A DNA stretch of 64,000 nt from Allobosea lathyri (GTDB lineage: Bacteria; Pseudomonadota; Alphaproteobacteria; Rhizobiales; Beijerinckiaceae), in assembly GCF_900108245.1 (NCBI RefSeq), contig NZ_FNUY01000012.1, forward strand, positions 1 through 64,000. The letters run 5' to 3'. The notes under the pieces are model-generated. The model had not been told where the DNA came from, did no database searches, and saw only the letters and a program-made list of their open reading frames with translations. Below, one piece after another: positions 16,134 through 24,961 of the stretch. The translations under genes were made by a program, and so were the position numbers. Every line of letters begins with the position of its first letter. Position 1 is the first letter of the stretch.

Positions 16134-18425
16134 TCACTGGGCCGCGATAAGCAACGAGCGCACCGGAAGCGAAATCATCGCGACGGCCCCGCCAAAGTTA
16201 TCGTTCGAGAGTTCGATGTTGCCGCCATGCGCCTCGATGATTGTCGAACAGATCGGCAATCCCAGGCCGAGGCCGTGGGCTTTGGTCGTATAAAACGGCT
16301 CGAAAATACGGCTCTCTCCCGCGGGTGGGATGCCGGGACCGCAATCCTTTACCCGTACAACGATTGCATTCGCTCGCCACAGAAGCGTCGACACAGTGAC
16401 GAGTCTTTGCGCCACCGCCGTTGAAGCCATTGCATCCATCGCATTCATCACCAGGTTAAGCAGGACCTGTTGCAATTGCACCGGATCCCCGATCGTCGTG
16501 GGCAATGATTGTGTTAAATCCAGCTTGACGCTGATCCTACGGCTAATCAATTCATTGTTCAGCAACCTGAGCGTCGACGTGACCAGTTCATTGACGTCGA
16601 CTGACGCGATCGTCGCCTGATCCTTCTTCAGCAGGTTGCGGAGGCGCTGGATGACCTCGCTGGCCCGGCGGTTGTCGTCAACGATATCCTGGAAGACGTC
16701 GCGGATCTCGATTAGGTCCGGGGTGTCCGCCGCAACTAGGTCCAGTCCCGTTTCCGCATTCGACTGGATCGCGGTCAACGGCTGGTTGATTTCATGCGCA
16801 ATCGCACCTGAAAGTTCGCCGAGCACGGAAACGCGCATGAGATGGGCAACTTCCTGCCGCTGCAGGGCGGTCTCAATTTCAGCCGTCTTCTGTTCGGTGA
16901 TGTCGACGAAAACGCCGCTCAACTGCTTCGGCGCGCCTTGGTCGTTGGGGTGGAAGCGTGCCCGAATCCGGATCCAGCGCTGCTTTCCATCCCGCGCGAC
17001 GCGAACATCGGTGACTGCTGATTGATCCTCTCTCGACGCCTTGCTGAACGAGGCGAGAGCCGTTTCACGATCCTCAGGAAGGATTGCGGTCAGGAACGCC
17101 TCCCGGGTGAGCGGAATGCCGCTCCCGAGGCCGAACAGCACCCGAGAATGCTCCGTCGCCCACAGCTCGCTGGTTTCGCGATCGAATTGCCAGATGCCAA
17201 TATTCACGGACGCGGCCGCCAAGGTCATGCGCTCTTCGCTCTCCTTAAGCAGTGTCTCGGCACGGCGACGCCTGCGTCTTTGGATCAGCAGCGCGGCGGC
17301 GACGCTCGTCTGCAAGGCGAACATGAAAACCGAAGCGAGCACGAGATTGCGATGCGCCTCCCAAATCGTCGGGGCTTTGAACAGGACGATCGTGCCCGTT
17401 GGAAGATTACTTTCGCGAAGGTTCCAGCGTTGCAGTGCTCTTGCATCGACCCTGAAGGCTTGTCCCGGACTGACGCTGGGCGGAATGGTGGCGGGGTCTT
17501 TGCCGCCCATGATATCCAAGGTCAGGTCTGCGGCAGCGGTGCCAATCGATTCAAATGTATCGACGGAGCCGCCTATAACGCCGTTACCGAGGAAAGTGTC
17601 ATAGGGCGAGTAGGTCGGGGCGGGAGAAAGAGCTGCAAGCGCAGTGGCGACTTCGACGGGGACAAAGGCCTTGCCCGAGCCATCAAGGAAAACTGTCAAG
17701 ATGATGACGATTGCGTCGGGAGGAACGCGTTTCAACTCCGCGACAAGCGCGTCATAGGATAGTTCGAAAAGGTAGGTCGTCTCGAACCTGTCGCCGCGCC
17801 CACCCATCAGGGTCCGCGCTTGAGTCTGCCATCGGCGGTCGACACCGCCGCTCCCTGCTATGAACACGACCTGGCGTGAGCTGGGCTGCAGCGCTTCCGC
17901 CAATGCAAGTGTCTTCGCCAAGTCAAATTCCGTTAGGATCCCTGTCATGTCAGGTGGGGGCCGCGATGCCGAAAAATTGGCGGGCGAGATTCCTGCGAAA
18001 ACGACCGGGACCGAGGGCGTGATGGCCTCGCGATGCTTGACAATGAACGGTAAAGCCGAGCTGCCGAGTGCAATCACAACATCAGGCTGCTCGCCGCTAT
18101 ATTTTTCACGAAGGAACGAGACAAGGCGATCCTCGTGGCCCGGCCCTGAATGACGGGCGAGGTCAAGGAACTCTGCGGCGATCTCGAGTTTGTGCTCGGA
18201 GCGTTCGAGTAGTCGTTTGCGAACAGCGTCTCCGCTAATCGTTGTGGCAGGGAAAGCGTGATTGAATGCATGCAGCATCAGGACGCGCCGAGGTCGTTCC
18301 TCTGCGCGAACGCCAGACGATGAGATCACGATTATAAGAAAAAGCACGACTTCCGGCTTCCGGAAGGCATGCGTCACGACACGCCAAAGACCACGAAACG
18401 GTGCCTTCATGTCTCCAGATCGCAA
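16134..18425 (-). CDS. Membrane sensor histidine kinase with periplasmic ABC-binding-protein-like domain and PAS
   Basis: 763 residues (758 from the second Met). After an N-terminal helix (VVLFLIIVISSSGVRA) comes a periplasmic region of about 300 residues (PRRVLMLHAFNHAFPATTISGD...), resembling the ABC_sub_bind sensor domain. A second membrane helix follows near 345-370 (LASVFMFALQTSVAAALLI), then a PAS domain (AAASVNIGIWQFDRETSELW). HisKA has His544 in GAIAHEINQPLTAIQSN, and HATPase ends in GLGLGLPICSTIIEAHGG. It is FixL/TodS-like in the kinase core. The periplasmic domain suggests direct sensing of a solute outside the inner membrane. It forms one unit with the two response regulators and diverges from the sulfatase operon across 380 nt. 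Confidence 0.88.
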   Translation of the reverse strand: MRSGDMKAPFRGLWRVVTHAFRKPEVVLFLIIVISSSGVRAEERPRRVLMLHAFNHAFPATTISGDAVRKRLLERSEHKLEIAAEFLDLARHSGPGHEDRLVSFLREKYSGEQPDVVIALGSSALPFIVKHREAITPSVPVVFAGISPANFSASRPPPDMTGILTEFDLAKTLALAEALQPSSRQVVFIAGSGGVDRRWQTQARTLMGGRGDRFETTYLFELSYDALVAELKRVPPDAIVIILTVFLDGSGKAFVPVEVATALAALSPAPTYSPYDTFLGNGVIGGSVDTFESIGTAAADLTLDIMGGKDPATIPPSVSPGQAFRVDARALQRWNLRESNLPTGTIVLFKAPTIWEAHRNLVLASVFMFALQTSVAAALLIQRRRRRRAETLLKESEERMTLAAASVNIGIWQFDRETSELWATEHSRVLFGLGSGIPLTREAFLTAILPEDRETALASFSKASREDQSAVTDVRVARDGKQRWIRIRARFHPNDQGAPKQLSGVFVDITEQKTAEIETALQRQEVAHLMRVSVLGELSGAIAHEINQPLTAIQSNAETGLDLVAADTPDLIEIRDVFQDIVDDNRRASEVIQRLRNLLKKDQATIASVDVNELVTSTLRLLNNELISRRISVKLDLTQSLPTTIGDPVQLQQVLLNLVMNAMDAMASTAVAQRLVTVSTLLWRANAIVVRVKDCGPGIPPAGESRIFEPFYTTKAHGLGLGLPICSTIIEAHGGNIELSNDNFGGAVAMISLPVRSLLIAAQ

Positions 18426-18805
18426 TCCTAAGGCATTTCACTCTATGAGCCTACGGGCGCTCTAATCACAGTCACAAATTGCTAAGTCAGGGCAATTCGC
18501 GACGTAGAAAGTTGGGGAATTACGTCAGAATTTAAATAAAAACACTCGAATACCGAGGCTTTGAACGAACCCGGAATAACCCAGCGTAGCAGGCAATGGG
18601 ACCCGGGTCATCCGGATACTGGGCCTTGGTCCAGTAGATGGCTGCTGCTTTACCCGGTACCCCTGCTTTGGTGAAAATCCCGCTGAACGTGGGAGCGCTG
18701 TAGCAAATACTGCGGAGACCTGCCTCCACGGGCGTCTTCGCGTCCCGCTCCCTGTAAATGCGGCTGTAAGTCGCTCGGCTTGGCACCAAACGAAGGAAAT
18801 ATCCA
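18426..18805. promoter_or_regulatory. Divergent regulatory region, kinase operon / sulfatase operon
   Basis: 380 nt with no convincing gene. The segment 18525-18545 (GAATTTAAATAAAAACACTC) is markedly AT-rich and suited to a promoter. The minus strand of 18532-18837 is an open 101-codon frame with balanced amino-acid composition; it has no recognisable start signal and runs into the hdeA-like coding start, so it may be a gene remnant. A purine-rich AAGGA stands 7-8 nt before the ATG at 18806. Confidence 0.45.
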
Positions 18806-19150
18806 ATGCGCAGCGTTACGCTTGTCTCCGCTATCATGGCAGCATTAATCGGAACCGTTTCGGCTACACAAGCGCAGGTCGGATTGAATACCTATGCCGA
18901 CTCCAAGGGCTTCATTGATGTTCAGAAGCTGACCTGCGCCCAGCTTGCCGGAACCTTCCAGGAAGACGCCGATTTCCTCGGGGTCTGGTACAGTGGCTGG
19001 TATAACGGCCTTGCCAAGAAGCACGCCATCAACATGCCTCGCGCCAAAGAGGGCATCCATGAGGTCATCGTCCATTGCAAGGCGAACCCGACCAAGCGGG
19101 TCATCCAGGCCATCGATTTCGTTCTGAAGAGTGAGAAAAAGGGTCGATAG
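18806..19150 (+). CDS. HdeA/HdeB-family periplasmic protein
   Basis: 114 residues with a signal peptide (VTLVSAIMAALIGTVSATQAQ). The mature part has the two cysteines of the HdeA fold (KLTCAQLAG and VIVHCKANP) and the family's W-rich middle (FLGVWYSGWYNG). HdeA/HdeB are acid-activated chaperones in enterobacteria; in alphaproteobacteria homologues sit next to sulfatase genes and their role is untested. First gene of the sulfatase operon. Confidence 0.75.
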   Translation: MRSVTLVSAIMAALIGTVSATQAQVGLNTYADSKGFIDVQKLTCAQLAGTFQEDADFLGVWYSGWYNGLAKKHAINMPRAKEGIHEVIVHCKANPTKRVIQAIDFVLKSEKKGR

Positions 19151-19179
19151 GCGCGGCACGGCGGATGGGAGACCCCGAT

Positions 19180-20169
19180 ATGACGATGGCCTTGCACGCT
19201 TCTGCTGCAGAAACAGGAGCCGTCGGGATCACAGTGCCGATGGTCTTCATCGCTGGCGGCACTTTTCATATGGGGTCTGACTCGCACTACCCCGAAGAAG
19301 CGCCGGTCCACCGCGCCACCGTCGACAGCTTCTGGATGGACCGCACGCCGGTCACAAACCGCCAGTTCAAGCAGTTCGTCCGCGCGACCGGGCACGTCAC
19401 CTTCGCCGAGAAAGAGCCTGATCGCACCAACTACCCGAGCGCACTGCCGGATATGCTGTTCGCCGGCTCGCTTACGTTCACGCAGCCATCGCGTCCGGTC
19501 GACCGGCGCGACCTGCGAGAATGGTGGACGCTGCTGAAAGGCGCGGATTGGCGGCATCCATACGGCCCCAAGAGCAACATCAACGCGCTCGACAATCACC
19601 CCGTCGTGCATGTCACCTTCGCCGACGCACTCGCTTTCGCGCACTGGGCTGGCAAGGAGCTGCCAACCGAAGCGGAATGGGAGTTCGCCGCGCGGGGTGG
19701 GCTGGATCGTGCCGAATACGCTTGGGGTGACGAGTTGACGCCTGGAGGCAAGCACCTTGCCAATACCTGGCAGGGCGAGTTTCCGCAGCAGAACCTGACA
19801 GCCGACGGCTTTGACCGCACGTCGCCGGTGACCGCGTTCCCGCCCAACGGCTACGGCCTGCACGACATGATTGGCAATGTCTGGGAGTGGACCACCGACT
19901 GGTACTCGCCCAGACATACGGCCGATGCTCCCAAGGCCTGTTGCATCCCGGTGAACCCGCGCGGCGGGCGCGAAACCGAGAGCTTCGATCCGGCGCTGCC
20001 GAAGATCAAAATTCCACGCAAGGTCATCAAGGGCGGCTCGCATCTCTGCGCGCCGAACTATTGCCGCCGTTACCGCCCTGCTGCGCGCCACGCGGAGCCG
20101 GTCGACACGTCCACGAGCCATCTCGGATTCCGATGCATCACGCGCGGAACCTCCGGTGCATCTTCGTAA
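19180..20169 (+). CDS. Formylglycine-generating enzyme (sulfatase maturase, SUMF1/FGE family)
   Basis: 329 residues from ATG 19180, chosen because GGGAGA lies 7 nt before it; an in-frame ATG at 19165 is possible. The fold is marked by FIAGGTFHMGSD near the start, ELPTEAEWEFAARGG, YGLHDMIGNVWEWTTDWY and a C-terminal HLGFRCI. Both catalytic cysteines of true FGE are present at about residues 290 and 295 (GGSHLCAPNYCRRYRPAAR), in the order and spacing of the human enzyme. It should therefore oxidise Cys to formylglycine, with copper and oxygen, rather than being a generic FGE-sulfatase-domain protein. It lies immediately upstream of a Cys-type sulfatase, its expected client. Confidence 0.9.
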   Translation: MTMALHASAAETGAVGITVPMVFIAGGTFHMGSDSHYPEEAPVHRATVDSFWMDRTPVTNRQFKQFVRATGHVTFAEKEPDRTNYPSALPDMLFAGSLTFTQPSRPVDRRDLREWWTLLKGADWRHPYGPKSNINALDNHPVVHVTFADALAFAHWAGKELPTEAEWEFAARGGLDRAEYAWGDELTPGGKHLANTWQGEFPQQNLTADGFDRTSPVTAFPPNGYGLHDMIGNVWEWTTDWYSPRHTADAPKACCIPVNPRGGRETESFDPALPKIKIPRKVIKGGSHLCAPNYCRRYRPAARHAEPVDTSTSHLGFRCITRGTSGASS

Positions 20170-20184
20170 GAGGAGGAGAACCAT

Positions 20185-21930
20185 ATGTTTGACTGCTTAT
20201 TGAAGGAAGCGGCGCCGGATCCCACGGAAGGCGTGAGGCACAGGTTCAGTGGCTGGCGTTCGAGATCCTGCGCCGCCTTTGTCGGGGCGACGACGTGGGC
20301 GTTGCTCGGACTGACCGGCACTGCGCAAGCACAGGCTCAGCCTGCGCCGACCCAGCAACGGCCCAACATCATCATGATCGTGTCGGATGATACGGGCTAT
20401 GGCGATCTCGGACCCTATGGCGGCGGCATCGGCCGTGGCATGCCGACCCCCAACATCGACAAGCTGGCGGCGGAGGGGATGACATTCTTTTCCTTCTACG
20501 CCCAGCCGAGCTGCACGCCCGGCCGGGCCGCCATGCAGACCGGCCGCATCCCAAACCGCAGCGGCATGACCACCGTGGCCTTCCAGGGCCAGGGTGGCGG
20601 TCTGCCAGCAGCTGAGTGGACGCTGGCTTCCGTGCTCAAGACCGGCGGCTACAAGACCTTCTTCACCGGCAAATGGCATCTGGGCGAGGCCGACTACGCA
20701 ATGCCCAATGCGCAGGGCTATGACGAGATGAAGTATTGCGGCCTCTATCATCTCAACGCCTACACCTATGCCGACCCGACCTGGTTCCCGGACATGGCGC
20801 CGGAGCTTAGGGCGATGTTTCAGCGGGTGACGAAGGGCGCCTTATCGGGCAATGCCGGGCAGCCGGCGCGGGAGGAGTTCAAGATTAACGGCCAGTATGT
20901 CGATACGCCGGTCATCAACGGGCGCGAAGGCGTTGTCGGCATCCCCTTCTTCGACGGCTACGTCGAAAAGGCGGCGCTTGAGTACATCGACCGCAACGCG
21001 AACTCGGCCGAGCCGCTCTTCATGAGCATCAATTTCATGAAGGTGCATCAGCCGAACCTGCCGCACCCGGACTACATCCATAAATCCATGTCCAAGAGCA
21101 AGTACGCCGACTCGGTGCTCGAGCTCGACTCGCGCATCGGCCGCATCATGGACAAGGTCCGCGCCAACCCCAGGCTGGCCGGTAATACGCTGGTGTTCTA
21201 CACGACGGATAATGGTGCCTGGCAGGATGTCTACCCCGACGCCGGCTATACCCCGTTCCGCGGCACCAAGGGCACCGTGCGCGAGGGCGGCAACCGCGTC
21301 CCCGCGATCGCCTGGATGCCTGGCAAGATCGCGCCCAATGCGAAGAACCACGAGATCACCGGTGGTCTCGATCTGATGGCGACCTTCGCCTCCGTCGGAG
21401 GCGTCCGGCTGCCGACGCAGGATCGTGCCAACCAACCGATCGTCTTCGACAGCTTTGACCTTTCGCCGGTCCTGTTCGGCACGGGTCCCTCACCGCGCAC
21501 ATCGTGGTTCTACTTTACCGAGGATGAGCTTTCGCCCGGCGCCGCGCGCATCGGCAACTACAAGGCCGTCTTCAACCTGCGCGGCGACAACGGCGCCTCG
21601 ACCGGCGGCCTCGCCGTCGACTCTAATCTCGGCTGGAAGGGAGCGGAGAAATACGTCGCGACGGTGCCGCAGGTGTTCGACCTCTGGCAGGATCCCCAGG
21701 AGCGTTACGACATCTTCATGAACAACTACACCGAGCGCACCTGGACCATGGTGACCATCAGCGAGGCAATCAAGAACCTGATGAAAACCTATGTGCAGTA
21801 CCCGCCGCGCAAATTGCAAAGCGAGGTTTACACGGGGCCGCTGACGCTCTCCGATTACGAGAAGTTCCAGAGCGTTCGCGAGGTGCTCGAGAAGGAAGGG
21901 ATCAAAATGCCGATGCCGACCGGGAACTGA
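20185..21930 (+). CDS. Type I arylsulfatase with CTPGR formylglycine motif
   Basis: 581 residues. N-terminal signal region (AAFVGATTWALLGLTGTAQAQA), then metal-binding SDDTGYGDLG (Asp68/Asp69). The active-site motif SCTPGRAAMQTGR has Cys110, which the adjacent FGE should convert to formylglycine. FTGKWHLGE and the C-terminal YTTDNGA metal motif are also present. Length and the PTPNIDKLAAEGMTF segment fit arylsulfatases of the AslA/AtsA group. A strong AGGAGGAG ribosome site stands 6 nt before the ATG. It releases sulfate from sulfate esters outside the inner membrane; the substrate cannot be read from sequence. Confidence 0.9.
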   Translation: MFDCLLKEAAPDPTEGVRHRFSGWRSRSCAAFVGATTWALLGLTGTAQAQAQPAPTQQRPNIIMIVSDDTGYGDLGPYGGGIGRGMPTPNIDKLAAEGMTFFSFYAQPSCTPGRAAMQTGRIPNRSGMTTVAFQGQGGGLPAAEWTLASVLKTGGYKTFFTGKWHLGEADYAMPNAQGYDEMKYCGLYHLNAYTYADPTWFPDMAPELRAMFQRVTKGALSGNAGQPAREEFKINGQYVDTPVINGREGVVGIPFFDGYVEKAALEYIDRNANSAEPLFMSINFMKVHQPNLPHPDYIHKSMSKSKYADSVLELDSRIGRIMDKVRANPRLAGNTLVFYTTDNGAWQDVYPDAGYTPFRGTKGTVREGGNRVPAIAWMPGKIAPNAKNHEITGGLDLMATFASVGGVRLPTQDRANQPIVFDSFDLSPVLFGTGPSPRTSWFYFTEDELSPGAARIGNYKAVFNLRGDNGASTGGLAVDSNLGWKGAEKYVATVPQVFDLWQDPQERYDIFMNNYTERTWTMVTISEAIKNLMKTYVQYPPRKLQSEVYTGPLTLSDYEKFQSVREVLEKEGIKMPMPTGN

Positions 21931-22022
21931 TCGCAACAGCGGCAACAATCCAGCCGGGCCGCCCCATCTCGGAGTGCGGCTCGGTGATCCGAATGCGCAG
22001 GCTTGTCACAGAGGAGGCGATT

Positions 22023-22247
22023 ATGACGACCGCTCGACTGATAGCTTTCACGATCTTGTCTGGCATGGCCTTGTCAGGCTGCCAGACACCGCAGGCCCGC
22101 CAGGCGCAACTCGCCACGATTTGTGCGGATCCGGTCAACCGGCAGCCCGGGAACTTCTACTTCAACGAATGCCAGTCGATTAAACCTTCGACCAGTCGGC
22201 AGCTTCAAAAGGACTATACGCTCGGCGCCCCGACTGGTGATGACTGA
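22023..22247 (+). CDS. Small predicted lipoprotein
   Basis: 74 residues from ATG 22023, which has GAGG upstream. A short signal peptide ends in a lipobox (MALSGC), so Cys20 should be lipidated. The mature part (QTPQARQAQLATICADPVNRQPGNFYFNECQSI) has two further cysteines, then KDYTLGAPTGDD. No family recognised. Same strand and spacing as the sulfatase and HAD genes, so probably co-transcribed. Confidence 0.65.
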   Translation: MTTARLIAFTILSGMALSGCQTPQARQAQLATICADPVNRQPGNFYFNECQSIKPSTSRQLQKDYTLGAPTGDD

Positions 22248-22428
22248 GGCTCATCTTCTACGTCGCTGAGGGTTGAACCTTTCATCCGACTGCCGCCCGC
22301 TTTTGCCTGGACCGGTTTTCCATGTCGGCACCCAGGCTGGTTGGGCGCAGGCCAGATGCCTCTGCATGGCGCATGCGATGCCGTTTGACTGATCTTGTTC
22401 GCAACACGGATATCGGAAGGAGGCAACC

Positions 22429-23466
22429 ATGAAGCCAATCAGATCCTCTGGGGATCTCAGTCGTCGCGTCCTGCTAAACGCCCTGGCAACTCTGCCGACT
22501 GTTCTGGTACCCCTATCTCTCACGTCTTCGTCGGCCTACGCGCAGACCGACCCGCTGTCATCCTGGAATGACGGCCCGACCAAGGCCTCGATCACCGGTT
22601 TCGTCGCGCGCGTCACCACTCAAGGCGGACCCGACTACGTTGCTCCGACAGAGCGCATCGCGGTCTTCGACAATGACGGGACGCTGTGGGCCGAGCAGCC
22701 AATGTACGTCCAACTCGCGTTCATACTCGATCGCGTCAAGGCGCTTTCCCCGCAGAACCCGGGCTGGAAAACGAAACAGCCTTTCAAGGCCGTGCTCGAA
22801 GGCGACATGCGGGCGCTGGCTGCCTCCGGCGAGCAGGGCTTGATGCAACTCATTGCAACCACCCATGGAGGAATGACGTCGGACGAATTTGCCAAGATTG
22901 CAACCGACTGGCTTGAAACCGCGCGCCATCCGCGTTTCAAACGTCCCTATACCGAGTTGGTCTACCAGCCGATGCTGGAGCTGCTCTCCTACCTCCGGGC
23001 CAATGGCTTTAAGACCTATATTGCGTCCGGCGGCGGCGTCGAGTTCATGCGACCATGGACCGAAAGGGTCTACGGCATCCCGCCAGAGCAGGTTCTCGGA
23101 TCCTCCATCAAAACGAAATTCGAAATGCGGGACGGCCGGCCCAGCATCGTCCGTCTGCAGCAGATCAACTTCATCGACGACAAAGCCGGTAAGCCCATCG
23201 GTATCAATCAGCAGATCGGACGCCGGCCGATCGCCGCCTTCGGTAATTCCGACGGCGATCTCGAAATGCTTCAATGGACAACGATGTCCGGCGGGGTGCG
23301 CTTTGGGCTGGTCGTTCACCACACCGACTCCGACCGCGAATTTGCCTACGACCGCCAGGCCCATTTCGGAAAACTGGACAAGGCGCTCGACGCCGCGGCC
23401 GTTAACAAATGGACCGTGGTCGACATGAAGAGAGACTGGAAGAAGGTCTTTCCGTTCCAGGAATAG
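22429..23466 (+). CDS. Exported HAD-superfamily phosphatase
   Basis: 345 residues. Twin-arginine-like leader (LSRRVLLNALATLPTVLVPLSL, ending SSAYAQ). HAD motifs: I, VFDNDGTLW (nucleophile Asp and acid Asp); II, YIASGGG; III/IV, lysine region followed by AFGNSDGD. The cap is of the serB-like C1 type. It is probably a periplasmic phosphomonoesterase. It ends the sulfatase operon, so the operon may release both sulfate and phosphate from a shared substrate, which is an inference. Its last codons overlap the remains of an inverted IS6 transposase. Confidence 0.8.
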   Translation: MKPIRSSGDLSRRVLLNALATLPTVLVPLSLTSSSAYAQTDPLSSWNDGPTKASITGFVARVTTQGGPDYVAPTERIAVFDNDGTLWAEQPMYVQLAFILDRVKALSPQNPGWKTKQPFKAVLEGDMRALAASGEQGLMQLIATTHGGMTSDEFAKIATDWLETARHPRFKRPYTELVYQPMLELLSYLRANGFKTYIASGGGVEFMRPWTERVYGIPPEQVLGSSIKTKFEMRDGRPSIVRLQQINFIDDKAGKPIGINQQIGRRPIAAFGNSDGDLEMLQWTTMSGGVRFGLVVHHTDSDREFAYDRQAHFGKLDKALDAAAVNKWTVVDMKRDWKKVFPFQE

Positions 23467-23700
23467 CGGGGTGGCGGGGGCGCAACGACGGGACCGAGGC
23501 GGAGCGAAGAGATTGCGGAGCACGGAGAAGACGCGACGAAGCGTTGCAGGCCTCCTGGGCATCGAAAGCGCTGCATCGCGCGCTCGCGCTTTCGGAGCGG
23601 CAGGTGCGAGTTCTCGGCCCGGTTGTTGAGGCCCTCTGCGCGCGATGCTCGATCGCCGGCATAATCTGGCGGCGACCCCGGATCGCGTTCGAGAGCCGGA
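23460..23700 (-). pseudogene. IS6-family transposase remnant (C-terminal part, frameshifted)
   Basis: Three minus-strand frames carry consecutive pieces of one IS6-type C-terminus: RRQIMPAIEHRAQR (about 23665-23635), then GLNNRAENSHLPLRKRERAM...GGLQRFV (23633-23535), then RRVFSVLRNLFAPPRSRR (from about 23538 downward). 'GLNNRAENSH..RRRERAM..F' is the conserved tail of IS6/IS240-type DDE transposases and contains the catalytic Glu. At least two frameshifts separate the pieces, and no start, DD residues or stop survive. It points head-on into the HAD gene. Confidence 0.75.
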
Positions 23701-24157
23701 TGCGCTGGCGCATGAGCATCACCCGAATCCGATCGTGACTGCCAGACCACGCTCTCCTCCATCTTTACGAGAGCCTATGCTCCCGCGGGGCTGGAGAGCC
23801 GTCCACAGCATCAAAAGCAGACGCTGCCTGGAAGCCGACCATCCGGCCCGCAACATGATGTCTATCGGCCGTCCATTCGGTCGAGCGGTATACGTGGCAG
23901 CGTATACGAGCACTTCGTCCAGCCGCGCTCGCGATGTCGCCGCTAAACACTCGACGCCCTAGGCGCGCGCGCCAACGCATGATCGTCTGCCTGAAGCAAG
24001 AGCGGCTAGTTCACGACAAGGCTGGCGAGCTCGGCAAGTGGATGTCCGCAGCCCTCAACGCGATAGGGCGCTTGACCGCCCAAAACAATCATGACAACGT
24101 CATCATTGTAAATGACAACGATTTCATAGCGGCCAACAGGCTGCGGAGTGGCGCTGC
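23701..24157. other. Non-coding spacer upstream of the catabolic operon
   Basis: About 450 nt with only short, arginine-rich frames on both strands; nothing recognisable as a gene. The promoter-proximal 24080-24130 is AT-rich and carries the candidate operator described separately. The left part may be further decayed transposon DNA. Confidence 0.5.
24091..24122. promoter_or_regulatory. Candidate operator upstream of the importer/catabolic operon
   Basis: Two overlapping dyads: ATGACaacGTCAT (24091-24103, perfect 5-3-5) and ATCATTGT-AAATG-ACAACGAT (24102-24122, 7 of 8 pairs). ATGACAACG is also directly repeated 21 bp apart (24091, 24112), that is, two helical turns. The site is 36 nt before the ATG at 24158. 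The LacI-type regulator at 28520 in the same operon is the natural candidate to bind here. Confidence 0.45.
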
Positions 24158-24961
24158 ATGCTGTCTGCCGACCAGCAATCAACTGACTCTGAACGGCCCG
24201 AGGCGGCGGCCCTGCCGATCGTGCTCGAAGGGGTCGAGAAGTTTTACGGCGGCATGCAGGCGATCGCGCCGGTGAGCCTCACGCTCGCCGGGGGTGAGGC
24301 GGTTAGCATCGTCGGCCCCAGCGGCTGCGGAAAGAGCACGCTGATGCGCTTGATCGCCGGGCTCGATCAACCGTCCGGCGGCGAGATCCGCATCGGCGAG
24401 ACGGTCGTCGCCGCACCCGTTGCAGATATGGGCATCGTGTTTCAGCGTGACCTGCTGCTCGACTGGCGCAACGTGTTGGACAACGTGCTCCTGCCAGCCG
24501 AGATCAAGGGATTGCAGGGCATGACGCCACGCGCGCTCGAGCTGCTGCGCGAGCTCGACGTCGCGGATTTCGCAAAGTCCTATCCCTGGCAATTGTCGGG
24601 GGGCATGCGGCAGCGGGTCGCCATCGCGCGGGCGCTGCTGGCCCATCCCGGCCTGATCTTTCTTGACGAGCCTTTCAGCGCGCTCGATGCGCTGACGCGC
24701 GATCAGATGAATGTGCTTCTCCAGCAGGTTCAGGCCAGCCGCAATGCCACGACTCTGTTGATCACGCACAGCATCTCAGAGGCGATCTTCTGCGCCGACA
24801 GGGTGATCGTCATGTCCGGCCGACCCGGAATGATCCTCGACGACATCCGCGTGCCCTTCGAACGGCCCCGGCGCCTCGCGATACGCGAAACCGCCGAGTT
24901 CACCGCCATCGGGCGACGGATCCGCGAGCACTTCGAAAGAGCGGGGGACCTCGTCGGATGA
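24158..24961 (+). CDS. ABC transporter ATPase (nitrate/taurine/sulfonate, SsuB/TauB type)
   Basis: 267 residues. Walker A is GPSGCGKSTLMRL, the Q-loop VFQRDLLLDWRNV, the signature LSGGMRQRVAIARALL and Walker B LIFLDEPFSALD, followed by TLLITHSISEA. The 'DLLLDWRNVLDNV' Q-loop is characteristic of the SsuB/TauB/ThiZ group. A GGAG lies about 9 nt before the ATG. It energises the permease that follows with a 4-nt overlap. Members of this group import sulfonates, nitrate, riboflavin or pyrimidine-like compounds; the downstream enzymes suggest an organic nitrogen compound. Confidence 0.9.
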   Translation: MLSADQQSTDSERPEAAALPIVLEGVEKFYGGMQAIAPVSLTLAGGEAVSIVGPSGCGKSTLMRLIAGLDQPSGGEIRIGETVVAAPVADMGIVFQRDLLLDWRNVLDNVLLPAEIKGLQGMTPRALELLRELDVADFAKSYPWQLSGGMRQRVAIARALLAHPGLIFLDEPFSALDALTRDQMNVLLQQVQASRNATTLLITHSISEAIFCADRVIVMSGRPGMILDDIRVPFERPRRLAIRETAEFTAIGRRIREHFERAGDLVG

